Positions 35,492 to 45,057 are shown, counted from the first letter of the stretch. The stretch: 64,000 nucleotides of DNA from Gp6-AA40 sp963818645 (GCA_963818645.1 CAWFTF010000012.1:124001-188000); one strand, 5' to 3'. Program-made: numbers and translations. The notes: generated from the sequence alone by a model not told the origin.

Positions 35492-36764
35492 CCGCGCTCC
35501 ATCGCGTGAACACGGCGACGGATTCGACGTGGGCGGTATTCGGAAACAAATCGATGCCGCCAAGATCGGTCAGACCGTAGCCCGCATCGTTCAACGCGCG
35601 CGTGTCGCGCGCGAGCGTTGCGACATCACACGAGATGTAAACGATGCGTGACGGCCGCAAGCGGATGAGATGCGCGACCGTGTCCCTGGAGAGCCCGATC
35701 CGTGGTGGATCGACGATGACCGTCGCCGGTGAAATGTCGCTCGCTCGAACCGACGCGAGGTAGCTCTCGACGCTGCGCCGGACTGCGGTGACGCGATCGC
35801 CAAATGCTCCGGCGTTGCGCTCGAGGTCTGCCCCGGCGATGGGATCGCCTTCGACCGCCGTTACGGAGTCCCGTCCCGCAGCGGCCAGCGCCAACCCGAA
35901 CAGTCCGACGCCAGCGTAAAGATCGACGACTGGTCCCTGGGGAACGAGCTGAGCTACGCGACGGACGAGTGATTCGACCAGAAACCGGTTGCCTTGAAAG
36001 AACGCCCGGGCGTCGCGGCTCAGCGCCAGCGCGTGAGAAGGATCGTCATCGACCTGGATCGAGTCGGTAACGACCGGCGTTCCCGAAACGCGAACGACAT
36101 CGGGTCGATCGGCGCGCTGCGCCGAGAGACCGGTCAGCCGTTCGCCCACCGCTGCGTACTCTCGCGGCTCTGCACCCCCATGGAGTTCGAAGTGGCAGGC
36201 GCGCTCACGACCCGGGATGTTCTCCGCGATCTCGATGGCTGCGAGCCCGCGCATCTGCTCGCGCGTGAGCCCGCTATTGAGCGCCGCAACCCAGTCTGCG
36301 GTTTCAGGAAGAAGCTGACCCGTTGACGCGACGTCGCAAAGGTGATGCGTGCCCTCGAGAAAGAAGCCGACGCGTCCGCCGCTTGCATGCAGCCGGGCAC
36401 GCATCCGATAGCCCTGCTCGGGCGAGCCGACGACCGGCGGCGCGTCCGGCAACGAGATCTTTCCAATGCGCCTGAACGCGTCCTGGATGATCTCGCTCTT
36501 GAGAGTGAGCTGGCGTGCATAGTCGATGTGCGCGAACACGTTTCCGCCACAACGCGCATCGCCAGAAACCGGCCTCCTGTGCACGGATGGTTGGAGGATT
36601 TCGGCAACCTCCGCAAAGGCCACGCCGCGCTCGGTCCGTTCGAGTCGCGCGACCACGCGCTCACCCGGAATAGCGCCGGCGACGAGCACCACCCGCCCCT
36701 CGTGACGCGCGAGCATCCGGCCACCTGCTGCGGCCTTTTCGATATCGAGTGTGAGCAACGACAT
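35445..36764 (-). CDS. TRAM-domain 23S rRNA (uracil-5-)-methyltransferase (RlmD/TrmA family)
   Basis: A 439-residue RumA/TrmA-family enzyme. N-terminal TRAM-like domain (AAAGGRMLARHEGRVVLVAG), SAM-binding VVDLYAGVGLFGLALAAAG, VDPPRIGL, and the catalytic Cys in VYISCDVATLARD. The HVESVAVFTRW end is characteristic. It methylates uracil C5 in rRNA or tRNA. Four typical Fe-S cysteines of RlmD are not obvious. It precedes the 241-residue unknown gene's stop by 15 nt in reverse order. Confidence 0.85.
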   Translation of the reverse strand: MSLLTLDIEKAAAGGRMLARHEGRVVLVAGAIPGERVVARLERTERGVAFAEVAEILQPSVHRRPVSGDARCGGNVFAHIDYARQLTLKSEIIQDAFRRIGKISLPDAPPVVGSPEQGYRMRARLHASGGRVGFFLEGTHHLCDVASTGQLLPETADWVAALNSGLTREQMRGLAAIEIAENIPGRERACHFELHGGAEPREYAAVGERLTGLSAQRADRPDVVRVSGTPVVTDSIQVDDDPSHALALSRDARAFFQGNRFLVESLVRRVAQLVPQGPVVDLYAGVGLFGLALAAAGRDSVTAVEGDPIAGADLERNAGAFGDRVTAVRRSVESYLASVRASDISPATVIVDPPRIGLSRDTVAHLIRLRPSRIVYISCDVATLARDTRALNDAGYGLTDLGGIDLFPNTAHVESVAVFTRWSAATRVSARRRVSEVAP

Positions 36765-36779
36765 GATCCTGTGTGCGAA

Positions 36780-37505
36780 TCAGTCGAACGCGATTACGGG
36801 CAGCCGGCGGCGCTCGCGCATCAAGCGATCCATCGCTGCGCGGCGCGCGTCCGCAAAGGCTGCGCTCGACAGGCGGTCTTTGAAAGGTGCCAGTTCCTCG
36901 TCCGCCTCGGCGCCGAGCTGTGCGAGCGCCGGCGCATCGCACTGAGCTTTCACTGCGTTGAGCAGTTCGCCATCGATCGCGCTCAGTCGGTCGACGAACG
37001 CGCGTCGCGCGTCGCCGCGAAGAGTCCTGGATTCGGTAAGGCGACCATCGAGCTCGCGAATCACTGCGTCGAGGGTCCCGTCAAGCGATCGGTCGGCTCC
37101 GCCACGTAACGTTGTGAGCCGGGCGATGACGCGCTCGAGATGTGCCGGCAGCGACTCGTGCCGCCGCGTCGTCTCTTCTGCGGGCTGTGAGCCGCTCGTT
37201 CCAGCTGGAGCGACACGAGCCTCGTTCGTAATCCCGATGGCACGACGCCATTCGTCGAAGGCATCCAGAACATCCGCTTCACAGAACTCGATCCGAACCG
37301 GGCGCCGGCGAGGCCCTTTCGCGTAGTAGCGTTCGAAGTACCGGTCGATCCCATGGCACGCAATTTTGAGCGGCACGCCTTTGGCGGCCCACGCAAGCAC
37401 CTGCTCGAAGGCCGGGCCGACGATCCGAATCAGGTGGCCATCGTTCTTGCGACACAGATACGCCTCGATGGCACGGCAGTACTGGTCTGCAGGCTCTACA
37501 ACCAC
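36780..37505 (-). CDS. Conserved-looking hypothetical protein
   Basis: A 241-residue soluble, Arg-rich and mostly helical protein. The N-terminal part has HLIRIVGPAFEQVLAWAAKG and CHGIDRYFERYYAKGPRRRP. The C-terminal 120 residues are long amphipathic helices. Its GTG start overlaps the birA end by 10 nt and it sits next to an RNA methyltransferase. I do not recognise a family; no catalytic motif is visible. Confidence 0.6.
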   Translation of the reverse strand: MVVEPADQYCRAIEAYLCRKNDGHLIRIVGPAFEQVLAWAAKGVPLKIACHGIDRYFERYYAKGPRRRPVRIEFCEADVLDAFDEWRRAIGITNEARVAPAGTSGSQPAEETTRRHESLPAHLERVIARLTTLRGGADRSLDGTLDAVIRELDGRLTESRTLRGDARRAFVDRLSAIDGELLNAVKAQCDAPALAQLGAEADEELAPFKDRLSSAAFADARRAAMDRLMRERRRLPVIAFD

Positions 37506-38281
37506 CTGACTTCCCCCGACCTGATCCTGAGCGTCTCTGCTCCCACCTTCACAATCAACGCCCCGTCATCATCGATGTTTTCCGCCATGCCGGTGTGACG
37601 CCTGCCAGCCGATTCCCATTCGACGCGGCGACCGAGCATCGGAGCCGCCCGCATTCGCCACGCCTCGACGATGCCCGCTCCTCGGTTCTCGTGCAGTTCA
37701 CGATAACGCGAGGCGAGCGCCGCGAGACACTCGGCGAGGACGAGGCCCCGATCGACAGGACGACCGAGCTCGGCCTCGATCGATGTTGCACGCTGCGCGA
37801 CATCCGCAGGATACGCCGCCGGTTGCACGTTGATGCCGATGCCGAGGACAACGTGACCGGCAGCGCCCTCCGCAAGAATTCCTGCGAGCTTGCGGCCGCT
37901 GACGTGCACGTCGTTCGGCCATTTTACGTGCGTGGAGAGACCGGTTGCCGACGCGATGCCGTCGGTCACGGCAACACCGGCGGCAATCGTCACCAATCGT
38001 GCCGCGGCGACAGAGGGTCGCAATACGACCGACACGTAGATGCCTGCGCCCGACGGCGACGCCCAGCTCCGCCCAAGGCGCCCGCGACCCGCGGTCTGCC
38101 GATCGGCGAGCACCACGAGCCCTTGTTCAGCAGCCTGCTCGGCGAACGCGCCGGCGGTGTCATTCGTCGAGCCGACCTCGGAGTACCACAGGATGCGATG
38201 CGCGAAGATACCGAGACGTGCCTGAGCCATCATCAGCGGCCCGGCGAACTCCTCGGGCAGGGACGTGAAGGCGTCGGTCAT
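37496..38281 (-). CDS. birA: Biotin--[acetyl-CoA-carboxylase] ligase
   Basis: A 261-residue group I biotin protein ligase. Catalytic GRGRLGRSWASP (biotinyl-AMP loop, about 64) and KWPNDVHVSGRKLAGIL are present, and the C-terminal SH3-like domain ends TLRIRSGEVRWL. No N-terminal winged helix, so it lacks the repressor function of E. coli BirA. It biotinylates carboxylase carriers such as those of acetyl- or propionyl-CoA carboxylase. Its ATG overlaps nadC as ATGA. Confidence 0.92.
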   Translation of the reverse strand: MTDAFTSLPEEFAGPLMMAQARLGIFAHRILWYSEVGSTNDTAGAFAEQAAEQGLVVLADRQTAGRGRLGRSWASPSGAGIYVSVVLRPSVAAARLVTIAAGVAVTDGIASATGLSTHVKWPNDVHVSGRKLAGILAEGAAGHVVLGIGINVQPAAYPADVAQRATSIEAELGRPVDRGLVLAECLAALASRYRELHENRGAGIVEAWRMRAAPMLGRRVEWESAGRRHTGMAENIDDDGALIVKVGAETLRIRSGEVRWL

Positions 38282-39129
38282 CCCGTTTCGATTTCGAAGC
38301 TCAGGTCGGAGGCAGGAGCCGAGTGCGTGAGCGCGCCGATCGAGACGAAGTCAGCACCCGTCTCCGCCAGTTCCGGTAGACGCGCCAGCGTGACGCCGCC
38401 GGAGATTTCGGTTCGCGCCCTGCCGCGGCACTTCCCCACCGCCGCGATGATGTCTGGCGTTGACAGGTTGTCGAGCAGCACGATGTCCGCGCCTGCCTCG
38501 AGCGCGGCATCGACTTCGCACAGGCTTTGCGCTTCGACCTCGACGGGCAGGTTCAGATTTGCGGCTCGCATGCGCTGCACAGCACTCACGACTCCACCGG
38601 CGAGACGTACGTGGTTGTCCTTGATCAGAATTCCGTCGTCGAGTCCGAAGCGGTGGTTGGTGCCTCCACCCGCACGGACGGCGTACTTCTCCAGGGCGCG
38701 CATCAGCGGTGTGGTCTTGCGAGTGTCGAGGACGGTGATGTGACCGGCGGCCGTATCGACGAACTGTCTCGTGAGCGTCGCGATGCCGGAGAGCCGTTGA
38801 ATGAAATTGAGCGCCGTGCGCTCTCCTGTCAGGAGCGCATCGGCTCTGCCGCGGATCTCAGCAACGGTGGTGCCGGGCGAGCACAACGTGCCGTCGCCGT
38901 GGTGAATCGTGACCTCGACTGAGGCGTCGAGCTGACGAAACGCTTCAATCGCGATATCGAGTCCGGCGATAACGCACGGGGATTTCGCCAGCACGATCGC
39001 GCGCACGCGTGCAGCCGGATCGACCGTCCCCGCGGTCGTGATGTCACCGCGGCCCATGTCTTCGGCAAGCGCGCGGCGGACCAGATCCCGGTACTCATCA
39101 GCCGCGAGAGGCTCGAGCGGTTGATTCAC
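38278..39129 (-). CDS. nadC: Nicotinate-nucleotide diphosphorylase (carboxylating)
   Basis: A 283-residue quinolinate phosphoribosyltransferase. Signatures: EDMGRGDITTAG, ERTALNFIQRLSGIAT, DTRKTTPLMRALEKYAVRAGGG and VEVEAQSL. It makes nicotinate mononucleotide from quinolinate in de novo NAD synthesis. GTG 39129 (VNQPLEPLA) overlaps the valS TGA as GTGA, and its own stop overlaps birA, so valS-nadC-birA are tightly coupled. Confidence 0.94.
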   Translation of the reverse strand: MNQPLEPLAADEYRDLVRRALAEDMGRGDITTAGTVDPAARVRAIVLAKSPCVIAGLDIAIEAFRQLDASVEVTIHHGDGTLCSPGTTVAEIRGRADALLTGERTALNFIQRLSGIATLTRQFVDTAAGHITVLDTRKTTPLMRALEKYAVRAGGGTNHRFGLDDGILIKDNHVRLAGGVVSAVQRMRAANLNLPVEVEAQSLCEVDAALEAGADIVLLDNLSTPDIIAAVGKCRGRARTEISGGVTLARLPELAETGADFVSIGALTHSAPASDLSFEIETG

Positions 39130-41693
39130 ACTCGTGGTTCCGGCACCGGCTCGATTGCCGCGAACGTGAGTTGCGGCTCCTCGGTCGGTCCGAATCCCAG
39201 GTCCCTGATGTGAGCCGCCGCCCGAAAATCCTGCGCAGCGGGCGTGAGCGACTCGAAACGCTGCGGCAGAACGGCGCGCTCGATCACCGCCTTCACCGGC
39301 CGCTTGTCGAGCGCCTTGATCCGGCGAATCTCTCCAAGCGCAGCGCGTGTCTGTTCGAACACTTGCACCGCATTCGCGTCGTGCCCACCGATTGGCTCGA
39401 CGACCTCCTGCGGCGTTGGCCACTTCGCGTTGTGCACCGAGCCGGCCTGCCACCACGACCACACTTCATCGGTCACGAACGGCAGGAACGGGGCGAACAA
39501 TCGCAGCAACGTGGACAGCGCGACCAGCATCGCGCTGTTCGCCGATGCAGCCCCTTCGGGAGTGAAGTCGCCGTATCGGCGTCCCTTCACGAGTTCGAGA
39601 TAGTCGTCACAGAACGACCAGAAGAAGCGCTCGGACTGTTCGAGCACCTTGGAGTAGTCGTACGCCTCGAACTGCTCCGTCGACTCCCTGACCAGCGTCG
39701 AGAGGCTCGAGAGCATGCCGCGATCGAGCGGTTCTGTGATCGGTCCGCGCGGCTCGGCCTGCATCAGCGCGAACTTCGCCGCGTTCAGCATCTTGATCGC
39801 GAGGCGCCGCCCGACCTTGATCTCGCCAACATCGAATATGCCATCGCCGCCGGGACGTACGTTTGCCGCCCAGTAGCGCACGCCATCGGAGCCAAACTCC
39901 TTGAGGAATTCCATCGGCGTGATGACATTGCCCTTGGACTTCGACATCTTTTTGCGATCGGGGTCGGTGACGAACCCGGAGATCGCGGTGTGGCTCCACG
40001 GGAGCGAGCCGTGCTCGAGCTCCGATCGAAGCACCGTCGTGAAGAGCCACGTACGGATGATGTCGTGTGCCTGCGGACGCAGGTCCATTGGGAAGACACG
40101 CGCGAACAGATCCGGATCGCCCAGCCAGTCGGCCGCGATCTGCGGTGTCAGCGACGAGGTCGCCCACGTATCCATGACGTCGGGATCTCCGGCAAAACCG
40201 TTGGGTTGATTGCGCTGATCCGGGGAGAAACCTGGAGGCGTATCGCTCGAGGGATCCATCGGCAACTGCGATTCATCCGGGACAATCGGACGGGCATAAT
40301 CGATTTGTCCGTCGGCGTGAATCGGGTACCACACCGGGAACGGGACACCGAAGAAGCGCTGCCGGCTGACGCACCAGTCGCCAGAGAGTCCATTGACCCA
40401 GTTGTCGTAGCGATGGCGCATGAACTCGGGATGCCACTGAAGCTCGGAGCCGCGCGCCAGCAGTTCCTCTCGAGAGTCCATCGTCTTGATGAACCACTGC
40501 CGGCTGGTCACGATCTCGAGCGGACGATCACCTTTCTCGTAGAACTTGACTGGGTGCGTGATCGGACGCGGCTCCCCGATGAGATCGCCTGACTCCTTGA
40601 GGAGCTCCACGATCCGTGCGCGCGCCTTCGTCACCGACAGGTTCGTCAACTGATCGTATACAGCCTGAGCCGCCGCGACCTCGCGCGATTCCCAGCCGGG
40701 CGATCCCCACGTCAGCGGACGGAACGCGCCGTTCGGCTGAATGATGGCTCGCACCGGCAGTTTGAGTTCGCGCCACCACGTGACGTCTGTGATATCGCCG
40801 AACGTGCAGATCATCGCGACGCCGCTCCCCTTCTCGGGATCGGCAAGCGGGTGCGCCTTCACCGGCACCGGCACCTTGAACAGCGGCGTTACCACCTCTG
40901 TCCCAAACAATGGCTGATACCGCGCATCGTCGGGATGCGCGACGAGCGCGACGCATGCAGGAATCAGTTCCGGCCGGGTCGTGTCGATCTCGACGAAGGT
41001 CGAGCCGGGGCGCGCGAACCTGATGCGATGGTAGGCGCCCGGTTGTTCACGATCCTCGAGCTCGGCCTGCGCGACAGCCGTGCGGAAATCGATGTCCCAC
41101 AGCGTTGGAGCCTCGAGCTGATAGGCGATGCCGCGATTGAGGAGCCGCAGGAATGCCGTCTGCGATATTCGCTGCGCGCGGCGGTCGATCGTTGCGTAGG
41201 TCAGCGACCAGTCAACCGAAAGCCCGAGATAACGCCACAGATCCTCGAATGCCTTCTCGTCTTCGGCGGTCAGCCGATTACAGAGCTCGATGAAATTGGG
41301 ACGCGAGATCGAGATCGCCTGCTTGCCCGGCTTCTCGGGCGGCTGGAATCCCGGGTCGTACGGCAGCGACGGATCGCACTTGACGCCGTAGTAGTTCTGC
41401 ACGCGACGCTCGGTCGGCAGACCGTTGTCGTCCCACCCCATCGGGTAGAAGACGGCCTTGCCACGCATGCGCTGAAACCGCGCAATGAGGTCCGTGTGCG
41501 TAAACGAGAACACATGGCCCACGTGCAGCGATCCGCTGACAGTGGGTGGCGGCGTGTCGATCGAATAAACCTGAGCGCGAGTGTGATTCCGATCGAATCG
41601 ATACGTGCCGTCGGCCTGCCAGCGCTCGGCCCACTTGGCTTCGAGCCCCTCCAACGCAGGTTTCTCTGGAAGGTTGATCGGGTGCTGATCCAT
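39126..41693 (-). CDS. valS: Valyl-tRNA synthetase
   Basis: An 855-residue class I synthetase. HIGH motif as SGSLHVGHVF (about 46), KMSKS in RKKMSKSKGNV (about 585), editing domain in the insert between. The GWDDNGLPTERRVQNYYGV segment marks a ValRS subtype also seen in actinobacteria and archaea, and the usual C-terminal coiled coil is short. It charges tRNA-Val and edits threonyl-tRNA-Val. ATG 41693 (MDQHPINLPEK) is chosen over upstream codons that lie in a heptad array. Confidence 0.95.
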   Translation of the reverse strand: MDQHPINLPEKPALEGLEAKWAERWQADGTYRFDRNHTRAQVYSIDTPPPTVSGSLHVGHVFSFTHTDLIARFQRMRGKAVFYPMGWDDNGLPTERRVQNYYGVKCDPSLPYDPGFQPPEKPGKQAISISRPNFIELCNRLTAEDEKAFEDLWRYLGLSVDWSLTYATIDRRAQRISQTAFLRLLNRGIAYQLEAPTLWDIDFRTAVAQAELEDREQPGAYHRIRFARPGSTFVEIDTTRPELIPACVALVAHPDDARYQPLFGTEVVTPLFKVPVPVKAHPLADPEKGSGVAMICTFGDITDVTWWRELKLPVRAIIQPNGAFRPLTWGSPGWESREVAAAQAVYDQLTNLSVTKARARIVELLKESGDLIGEPRPITHPVKFYEKGDRPLEIVTSRQWFIKTMDSREELLARGSELQWHPEFMRHRYDNWVNGLSGDWCVSRQRFFGVPFPVWYPIHADGQIDYARPIVPDESQLPMDPSSDTPPGFSPDQRNQPNGFAGDPDVMDTWATSSLTPQIAADWLGDPDLFARVFPMDLRPQAHDIIRTWLFTTVLRSELEHGSLPWSHTAISGFVTDPDRKKMSKSKGNVITPMEFLKEFGSDGVRYWAANVRPGGDGIFDVGEIKVGRRLAIKMLNAAKFALMQAEPRGPITEPLDRGMLSSLSTLVRESTEQFEAYDYSKVLEQSERFFWSFCDDYLELVKGRRYGDFTPEGAASANSAMLVALSTLLRLFAPFLPFVTDEVWSWWQAGSVHNAKWPTPQEVVEPIGGHDANAVQVFEQTRAALGEIRRIKALDKRPVKAVIERAVLPQRFESLTPAAQDFRAAAHIRDLGFGPTEEPQLTFAAIEPVPEPRV

Positions 41694-41852
41694 TGATGAC
41701 TGTTGATTTGGAGATCTTTGATTCGTTGGTGTTGTCGAATGTCGATTGATGATTGCGGCGGACGAGCTATCCAAGGTACCGCGAAATCATGAATCTTCAG
41801 TCTCCAATCATTAACGAATCATCAATCACTAATCAAAGATCCCCACAATTGG
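41694..41852. repeat. Facing 7-nt repeat arrays between response regulator and valS
   Basis: The gap is filled by TGATTGA/GATTCGT-like words near 41702-41757 and by the reverse-complement words (AATCATC, AATCACT, AATCAAAG) near 41801-41841. GATCTTTGATT and its complement GAATCAAAGATC are shared with the dnaK-dnaJ gap. The two sides could pair as a long hairpin. No ORF. Confidence 0.7.
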
Positions 41853-42929
41853 TCACGAGCGGGCCGCTGCTGCCTTGATTCGAGAAATCTCCTCACGAAT
41901 CAGCCGCTCCGCCACCTCGGACACAATCTGCGCGACAAGCTCGTTCGCCGCGTCCGGCGCCAGGCGCTCGACGACGCGACGAGTCACTTCGTCCACGAGA
42001 CCGTCCGACACAGTTGCGGGAGCCGACGCCGGGAGTGACGCCTGATACGGCGCGGCCGGCACGACGTCTTCGCCCTGCTCTGCGGCGAACAGCGCCGCGA
42101 ACATGTCGGCGACCAGATTGCGACCCTCCTTGGGCTGGAGCGATTCTCTGACCGCGCTCGGTGTCCGCGCGGTCATGCGTTGCATCACCGGCTCGTACTC
42201 GGCGAATTCAACGGACATTGGCGGTTCCAGCGATGGGAGCTCGGCCGGCGAGGTGCCAGACGACACGGCGAGCAAGCTCGCCAGTGTCGGGACATCGCGC
42301 CCATCGTAGTCGTCACGCATGTCACTTCGCGAGCGCTTATCGCGATCCAGCTCACTCCCGAGTTCGGCGAACGCCGCATCGAGGCGATCGAAGTAGTCGT
42401 CCTGTTTCGTCTCGGCATTTCGATCGCGAGACTCGAGGACGTCGGCCTTCTGCTCGGGGCTCACGGCGGCCGGCCCCGGAGCGTGGGCCCCCACGTCTCG
42501 ACCGTGGGCGTGCAGATCCGCGAACGCGGCCACGGGTTGTGGTCTCGCCAAGGCACTTAGTGAGCGCTCGATCAGATCTCTTACGCGCGAGATGACCTGC
42601 TGAGGTTCGAATGGCTTCACCAGGACGCCGTCGCTGTGGACCTGCCGCGCGCGGTTCTCGTCCACCGGCTCGAACGCGCCAGCCAGGAGGAGCACCGGGA
42701 TGTGCGAGAGGTCCGCCCGGCCCTTGACGAACGCGGCAACGTCGTAGCCGCTCCGCTTGGGCATGCCGATATCGGCCAGCACGATGTCTGGTAGCTCAAT
42801 GGGAATGCGCGCGATGGCCTGCTCGCCGTCTCCGACGGTTACGACCTGCACGTCCTCTCCCGAGAACGTGAGCTCGACGACGCGCTGAATGGTCACGCTG
42901 TCATCGGCGAGCAGGAGCTTATGTGTCAC
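41853..42929 (-). CDS. Response regulator receiver protein with unknown C-terminal part
   Basis: A 358-residue protein. Residues 1-120 are a CheY-like receiver with acidic pair DD (9-10), phosphoacceptor D53 in VLADIGMPKRSG, and the conserved Lys in LVKPFEP (about 104). The middle (about 125-290) is low-complexity and acidic. The last 45 residues are two amphipathic helices (VTRRVVERLAPDAANELVAQ, then EEISRIKAAA). No DNA-binding or enzymatic output domain is visible, so output may be protein binding. Its ATG overlaps the mutase small-subunit stop as ATGA. Confidence 0.8.
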   Translation of the reverse strand: MTHKLLLADDSVTIQRVVELTFSGEDVQVVTVGDGEQAIARIPIELPDIVLADIGMPKRSGYDVAAFVKGRADLSHIPVLLLAGAFEPVDENRARQVHSDGVLVKPFEPQQVISRVRDLIERSLSALARPQPVAAFADLHAHGRDVGAHAPGPAAVSPEQKADVLESRDRNAETKQDDYFDRLDAAFAELGSELDRDKRSRSDMRDDYDGRDVPTLASLLAVSSGTSPAELPSLEPPMSVEFAEYEPVMQRMTARTPSAVRESLQPKEGRNLVADMFAALFAAEQGEDVVPAAPYQASLPASAPATVSDGLVDEVTRRVVERLAPDAANELVAQIVSEVAERLIREEISRIKAAAARS

Positions 42930-43345
42930 GAGAGCCTCTCAAACACGGCACGGATCCGGGCGTTCTTGGAGATGAAGTCTACGATCTCCTGCATCGGGGT
43001 GCCCGGCTGAAAGATGCCTCGAATCCCGATTTCGTTCAACTTCGGAACGTCCGCATCAGGAATGATGCCTCCAACGACGACAAGAACGTCAGATATCTGC
43101 TTTTCTCGAAGCAATTCAACGATTCTCGGGCAGATGTGCATGTGGGCGCCCGACAGGATCGAGAGTCCGATGACGTCGGCATCCTCCTGCATCGCCGCCG
43201 ACACGATCTGTTCCGGCGTCTGCCGGAGGCCCGTATAGATCACTTCCATTCCGGCATCGCGCAGCGCGCGGGCGATGACTTTCGCGCCCCGGTCGTGCCC
43301 GTCCAGCCCTGGCTTGGCAATGACCACTCGAATCTTCTGGCTCAT
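42926..43345 (-). CDS. mcmA2: Methylmalonyl-CoA mutase, B12-binding subunit
   Basis: A 139-residue cobalamin-binding Rossmann domain. It has the base-off B12 motif (GLDGHDRGAKV, with DxHxxG), then SILSGAH and VVVGGIIPD. With the large subunit it forms adenosylcobalamin-dependent methylmalonyl-CoA mutase. Splitting the two subunits is usual in archaea and several bacterial phyla. It lies 54 nt after the large subunit, separated by a heptad array, and overlaps the regulator gene. Confidence 0.93.
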   Translation of the reverse strand: MSQKIRVVIAKPGLDGHDRGAKVIARALRDAGMEVIYTGLRQTPEQIVSAAMQEDADVIGLSILSGAHMHICPRIVELLREKQISDVLVVVGGIIPDADVPKLNEIGIRGIFQPGTPMQEIVDFISKNARIRAVFERLS

Positions 43346-43354
43346 GTCTGTCTC

Positions 43355-43396
43355 GGTCCTCAGTCCACCGTCACTGCCTACTGCCTACTGCCTACC
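43355..43396 (-). repeat. 7-nt repeat array between mutase subunits
   Basis: Six heptads on the plus strand: GGTCCTC, AGTCCAC, CGTCACT, GCCTACT, GCCTACT, GCCTACC. They begin right after the large-subunit stop and end near the small-subunit start. Confidence 0.75.
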
Positions 43397-43399
43397 GCG

Positions 43400-44956
43400 T
43401 CAGATTATCGGATCCTCGACGTACTCGCCCCAGACTTCCCGCAGACCGTCGCACATCTCACCAACGGTGGCATGGGCCTTCACCGCCTCGATCAGCAGCG
43501 GCATCAGATTCGATTCGCTCTTCGCGCCGCTCTGCAGGCGGTCGATGGCGGCGTTCACACGCGCTCGATCGCGCCGGCGGCGGGTGTCGTCGAGGCGGGC
43601 GAGCTGCCGGTCGCCCGCAGACTCGTCGATATACAGCGTCCCGATTCCCTCGCGCACGGTGTTCACGAACTCGTTGACGCCGACGATCACCTGTTCCTTC
43701 GATTCAACCAAACGCTGGAACTGGTATGCGCTCTCCGCGATTTCCTTCTGCGGATAGCCGCGCTCGATCGCCGGCACCATGCCGCCCATGCGATCGATCC
43801 GATCGATGTATGCCATCGCCGCGTCCTCGATCTCGCCTGTGAGCTTCTCGAGGAAGTACGAACCGCCGAGCGGATCGACGACATCAACGATACCGGTCTC
43901 GTGCGCGATGATCTGCTGCGTCCGCAGCGCCAGCGTGGCTGCGGCCTCGGTCGGCAACGCGAGCGCCTCGTCGAGCGCGTTCGTGTGGAGCGACTGGGTT
44001 CCCCCCAAAGTGGCAGCCAACGCCTGGAGCGCCGTCCGCACCACGTTGTTGTACGGCTGCTGGGCGGTCAGTGACACGCCAGCCGTCTGTGCATGAAAGC
44101 GCAGCTGCCACGAGCGCGGGTTCACGGCCTTGAACCGGTCGCGCATCACCCGCGCCCAGATCCGGCGCGCGGCTCGAAACTTGGCGATCTCCTCGAAGAA
44201 GTCGCTATGCGAATTGAAGAAGAAGGAGATTCGCGGCGCGAATACATCGACATCGAGCCCGGCCTCGATCGCATAGTCCACGTACTCGATTCCGTTGCGC
44301 AGAGTAAATGCCAGCTCCTGCGCCGCGGTCGCGCCGGCCTCGCGGATGTGATACCCGCTCACGGAAATCGTGTTCCACCGGGGCACATGCGACGCACAGA
44401 ACGCGAAGACATCCGTCACCAGACGCATCGACGGTCGCGGCGGATAGATGAACTCCTTTTGCGCGATGAACTCCTTGAGAATGTCGTTCTGGATCGTGCC
44501 GGAGAGCCTGGCCCAGTCGGTCCCGCGCTCCTCCGCGACGACGAGATACATCGCGAGCAGCATCGGCGCCGGCCCATTGATCGTCATCGACGTCGTCACG
44601 GCCCCGAGGTCGATGTCGGCAAAGAGCGCTTCCATGTCGGCAAGCGACGTGACGTTGACGCCGCACTTCCCCACTTCGCCGCGAGAGAGCTCGTGGTCAG
44701 GGTCGCGACCCATCAGCGTCGGCAAGTCGAAGGCGACGCTCAGACCGGTGCCGCCGGCCGCAAGCAGACGACGGTAGCGCTCGTTGGTCTCTTCCGGCGT
44801 CCCGAAGCCCGCAAACTGGCGCATCGTCCAGAGCTTGCCGTGGTAGCCAGTGGCGTGAATGCCGCGCGTGTACGGAAAGTCCCCGGGGTCGCCCAGATCC
44901 CGGTCGTAGTCGAGCGCTTCGATGCTCTGCGGGGTGTAAAGAACGTCGCGGGGCAC
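43400..44956 (-). CDS. mcmA1: Methylmalonyl-CoA mutase, large (catalytic) subunit
   Basis: A 518-residue TIM-barrel mutase domain without the B12 domain, which is supplied by the next gene. Signatures: RGIHATGYHGKLWTMRQFAGFG, GLSVAFDLPTLMGRD, RHAQTAG-like RFHAQTAGVSLTAQQPYNN and GGTQSLHTNALDEALALP. It interconverts methylmalonyl-CoA and succinyl-CoA. GTG 44956 is the start: TATAAT lies exactly 6 nt upstream, predicting a leaderless mRNA. Partner genes epimerase and meaB lie at 11950-14181. Confidence 0.94.
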   Translation of the reverse strand: MPRDVLYTPQSIEALDYDRDLGDPGDFPYTRGIHATGYHGKLWTMRQFAGFGTPEETNERYRRLLAAGGTGLSVAFDLPTLMGRDPDHELSRGEVGKCGVNVTSLADMEALFADIDLGAVTTSMTINGPAPMLLAMYLVVAEERGTDWARLSGTIQNDILKEFIAQKEFIYPPRPSMRLVTDVFAFCASHVPRWNTISVSGYHIREAGATAAQELAFTLRNGIEYVDYAIEAGLDVDVFAPRISFFFNSHSDFFEEIAKFRAARRIWARVMRDRFKAVNPRSWQLRFHAQTAGVSLTAQQPYNNVVRTALQALAATLGGTQSLHTNALDEALALPTEAAATLALRTQQIIAHETGIVDVVDPLGGSYFLEKLTGEIEDAAMAYIDRIDRMGGMVPAIERGYPQKEIAESAYQFQRLVESKEQVIVGVNEFVNTVREGIGTLYIDESAGDRQLARLDDTRRRRDRARVNAAIDRLQSGAKSESNLMPLLIEAVKAHATVGEMCDGLREVWGEYVEDPII

Positions 44957-44962
44957 GATTTG

Positions 44963-44968
44963 ATTATA
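44963..44968 (-). promoter_or_regulatory. -10 box TATAAT giving a leaderless mutase mRNA
   Basis: On the minus strand TATAAT is followed by CAAATC and then the GTG start at 44956, so transcription should begin at or within one base of the start codon. No clear -35 is seen. Confidence 0.65.
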
Positions 44969-45022
44969 TCGTCGGGGTTTCTCGGACCCGGTCCACGGTG
45001 CACAGTCGGCTCAAGGGATGAA

Positions 45023-45057
45023 GACTGAGGACCGAGGACCGAGGACCGGGGACCGAC
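45023..45057 (+). repeat. 7-nt repeat array upstream of gdh
   Basis: Five heptads, GACTGAG, GACCGAG, GACCGAG, GACCGGG, GACCGAC, abut the gdh -10 box TAAGAT at 45058. Confidence 0.8.

Noticed and set aside
45023..45057. Tandem repeats resembling a small CRISPR array
   Set aside because: Units are 7 nt without spacers of 25-40 nt, no cas genes are present, and similar arrays occur in most gaps.
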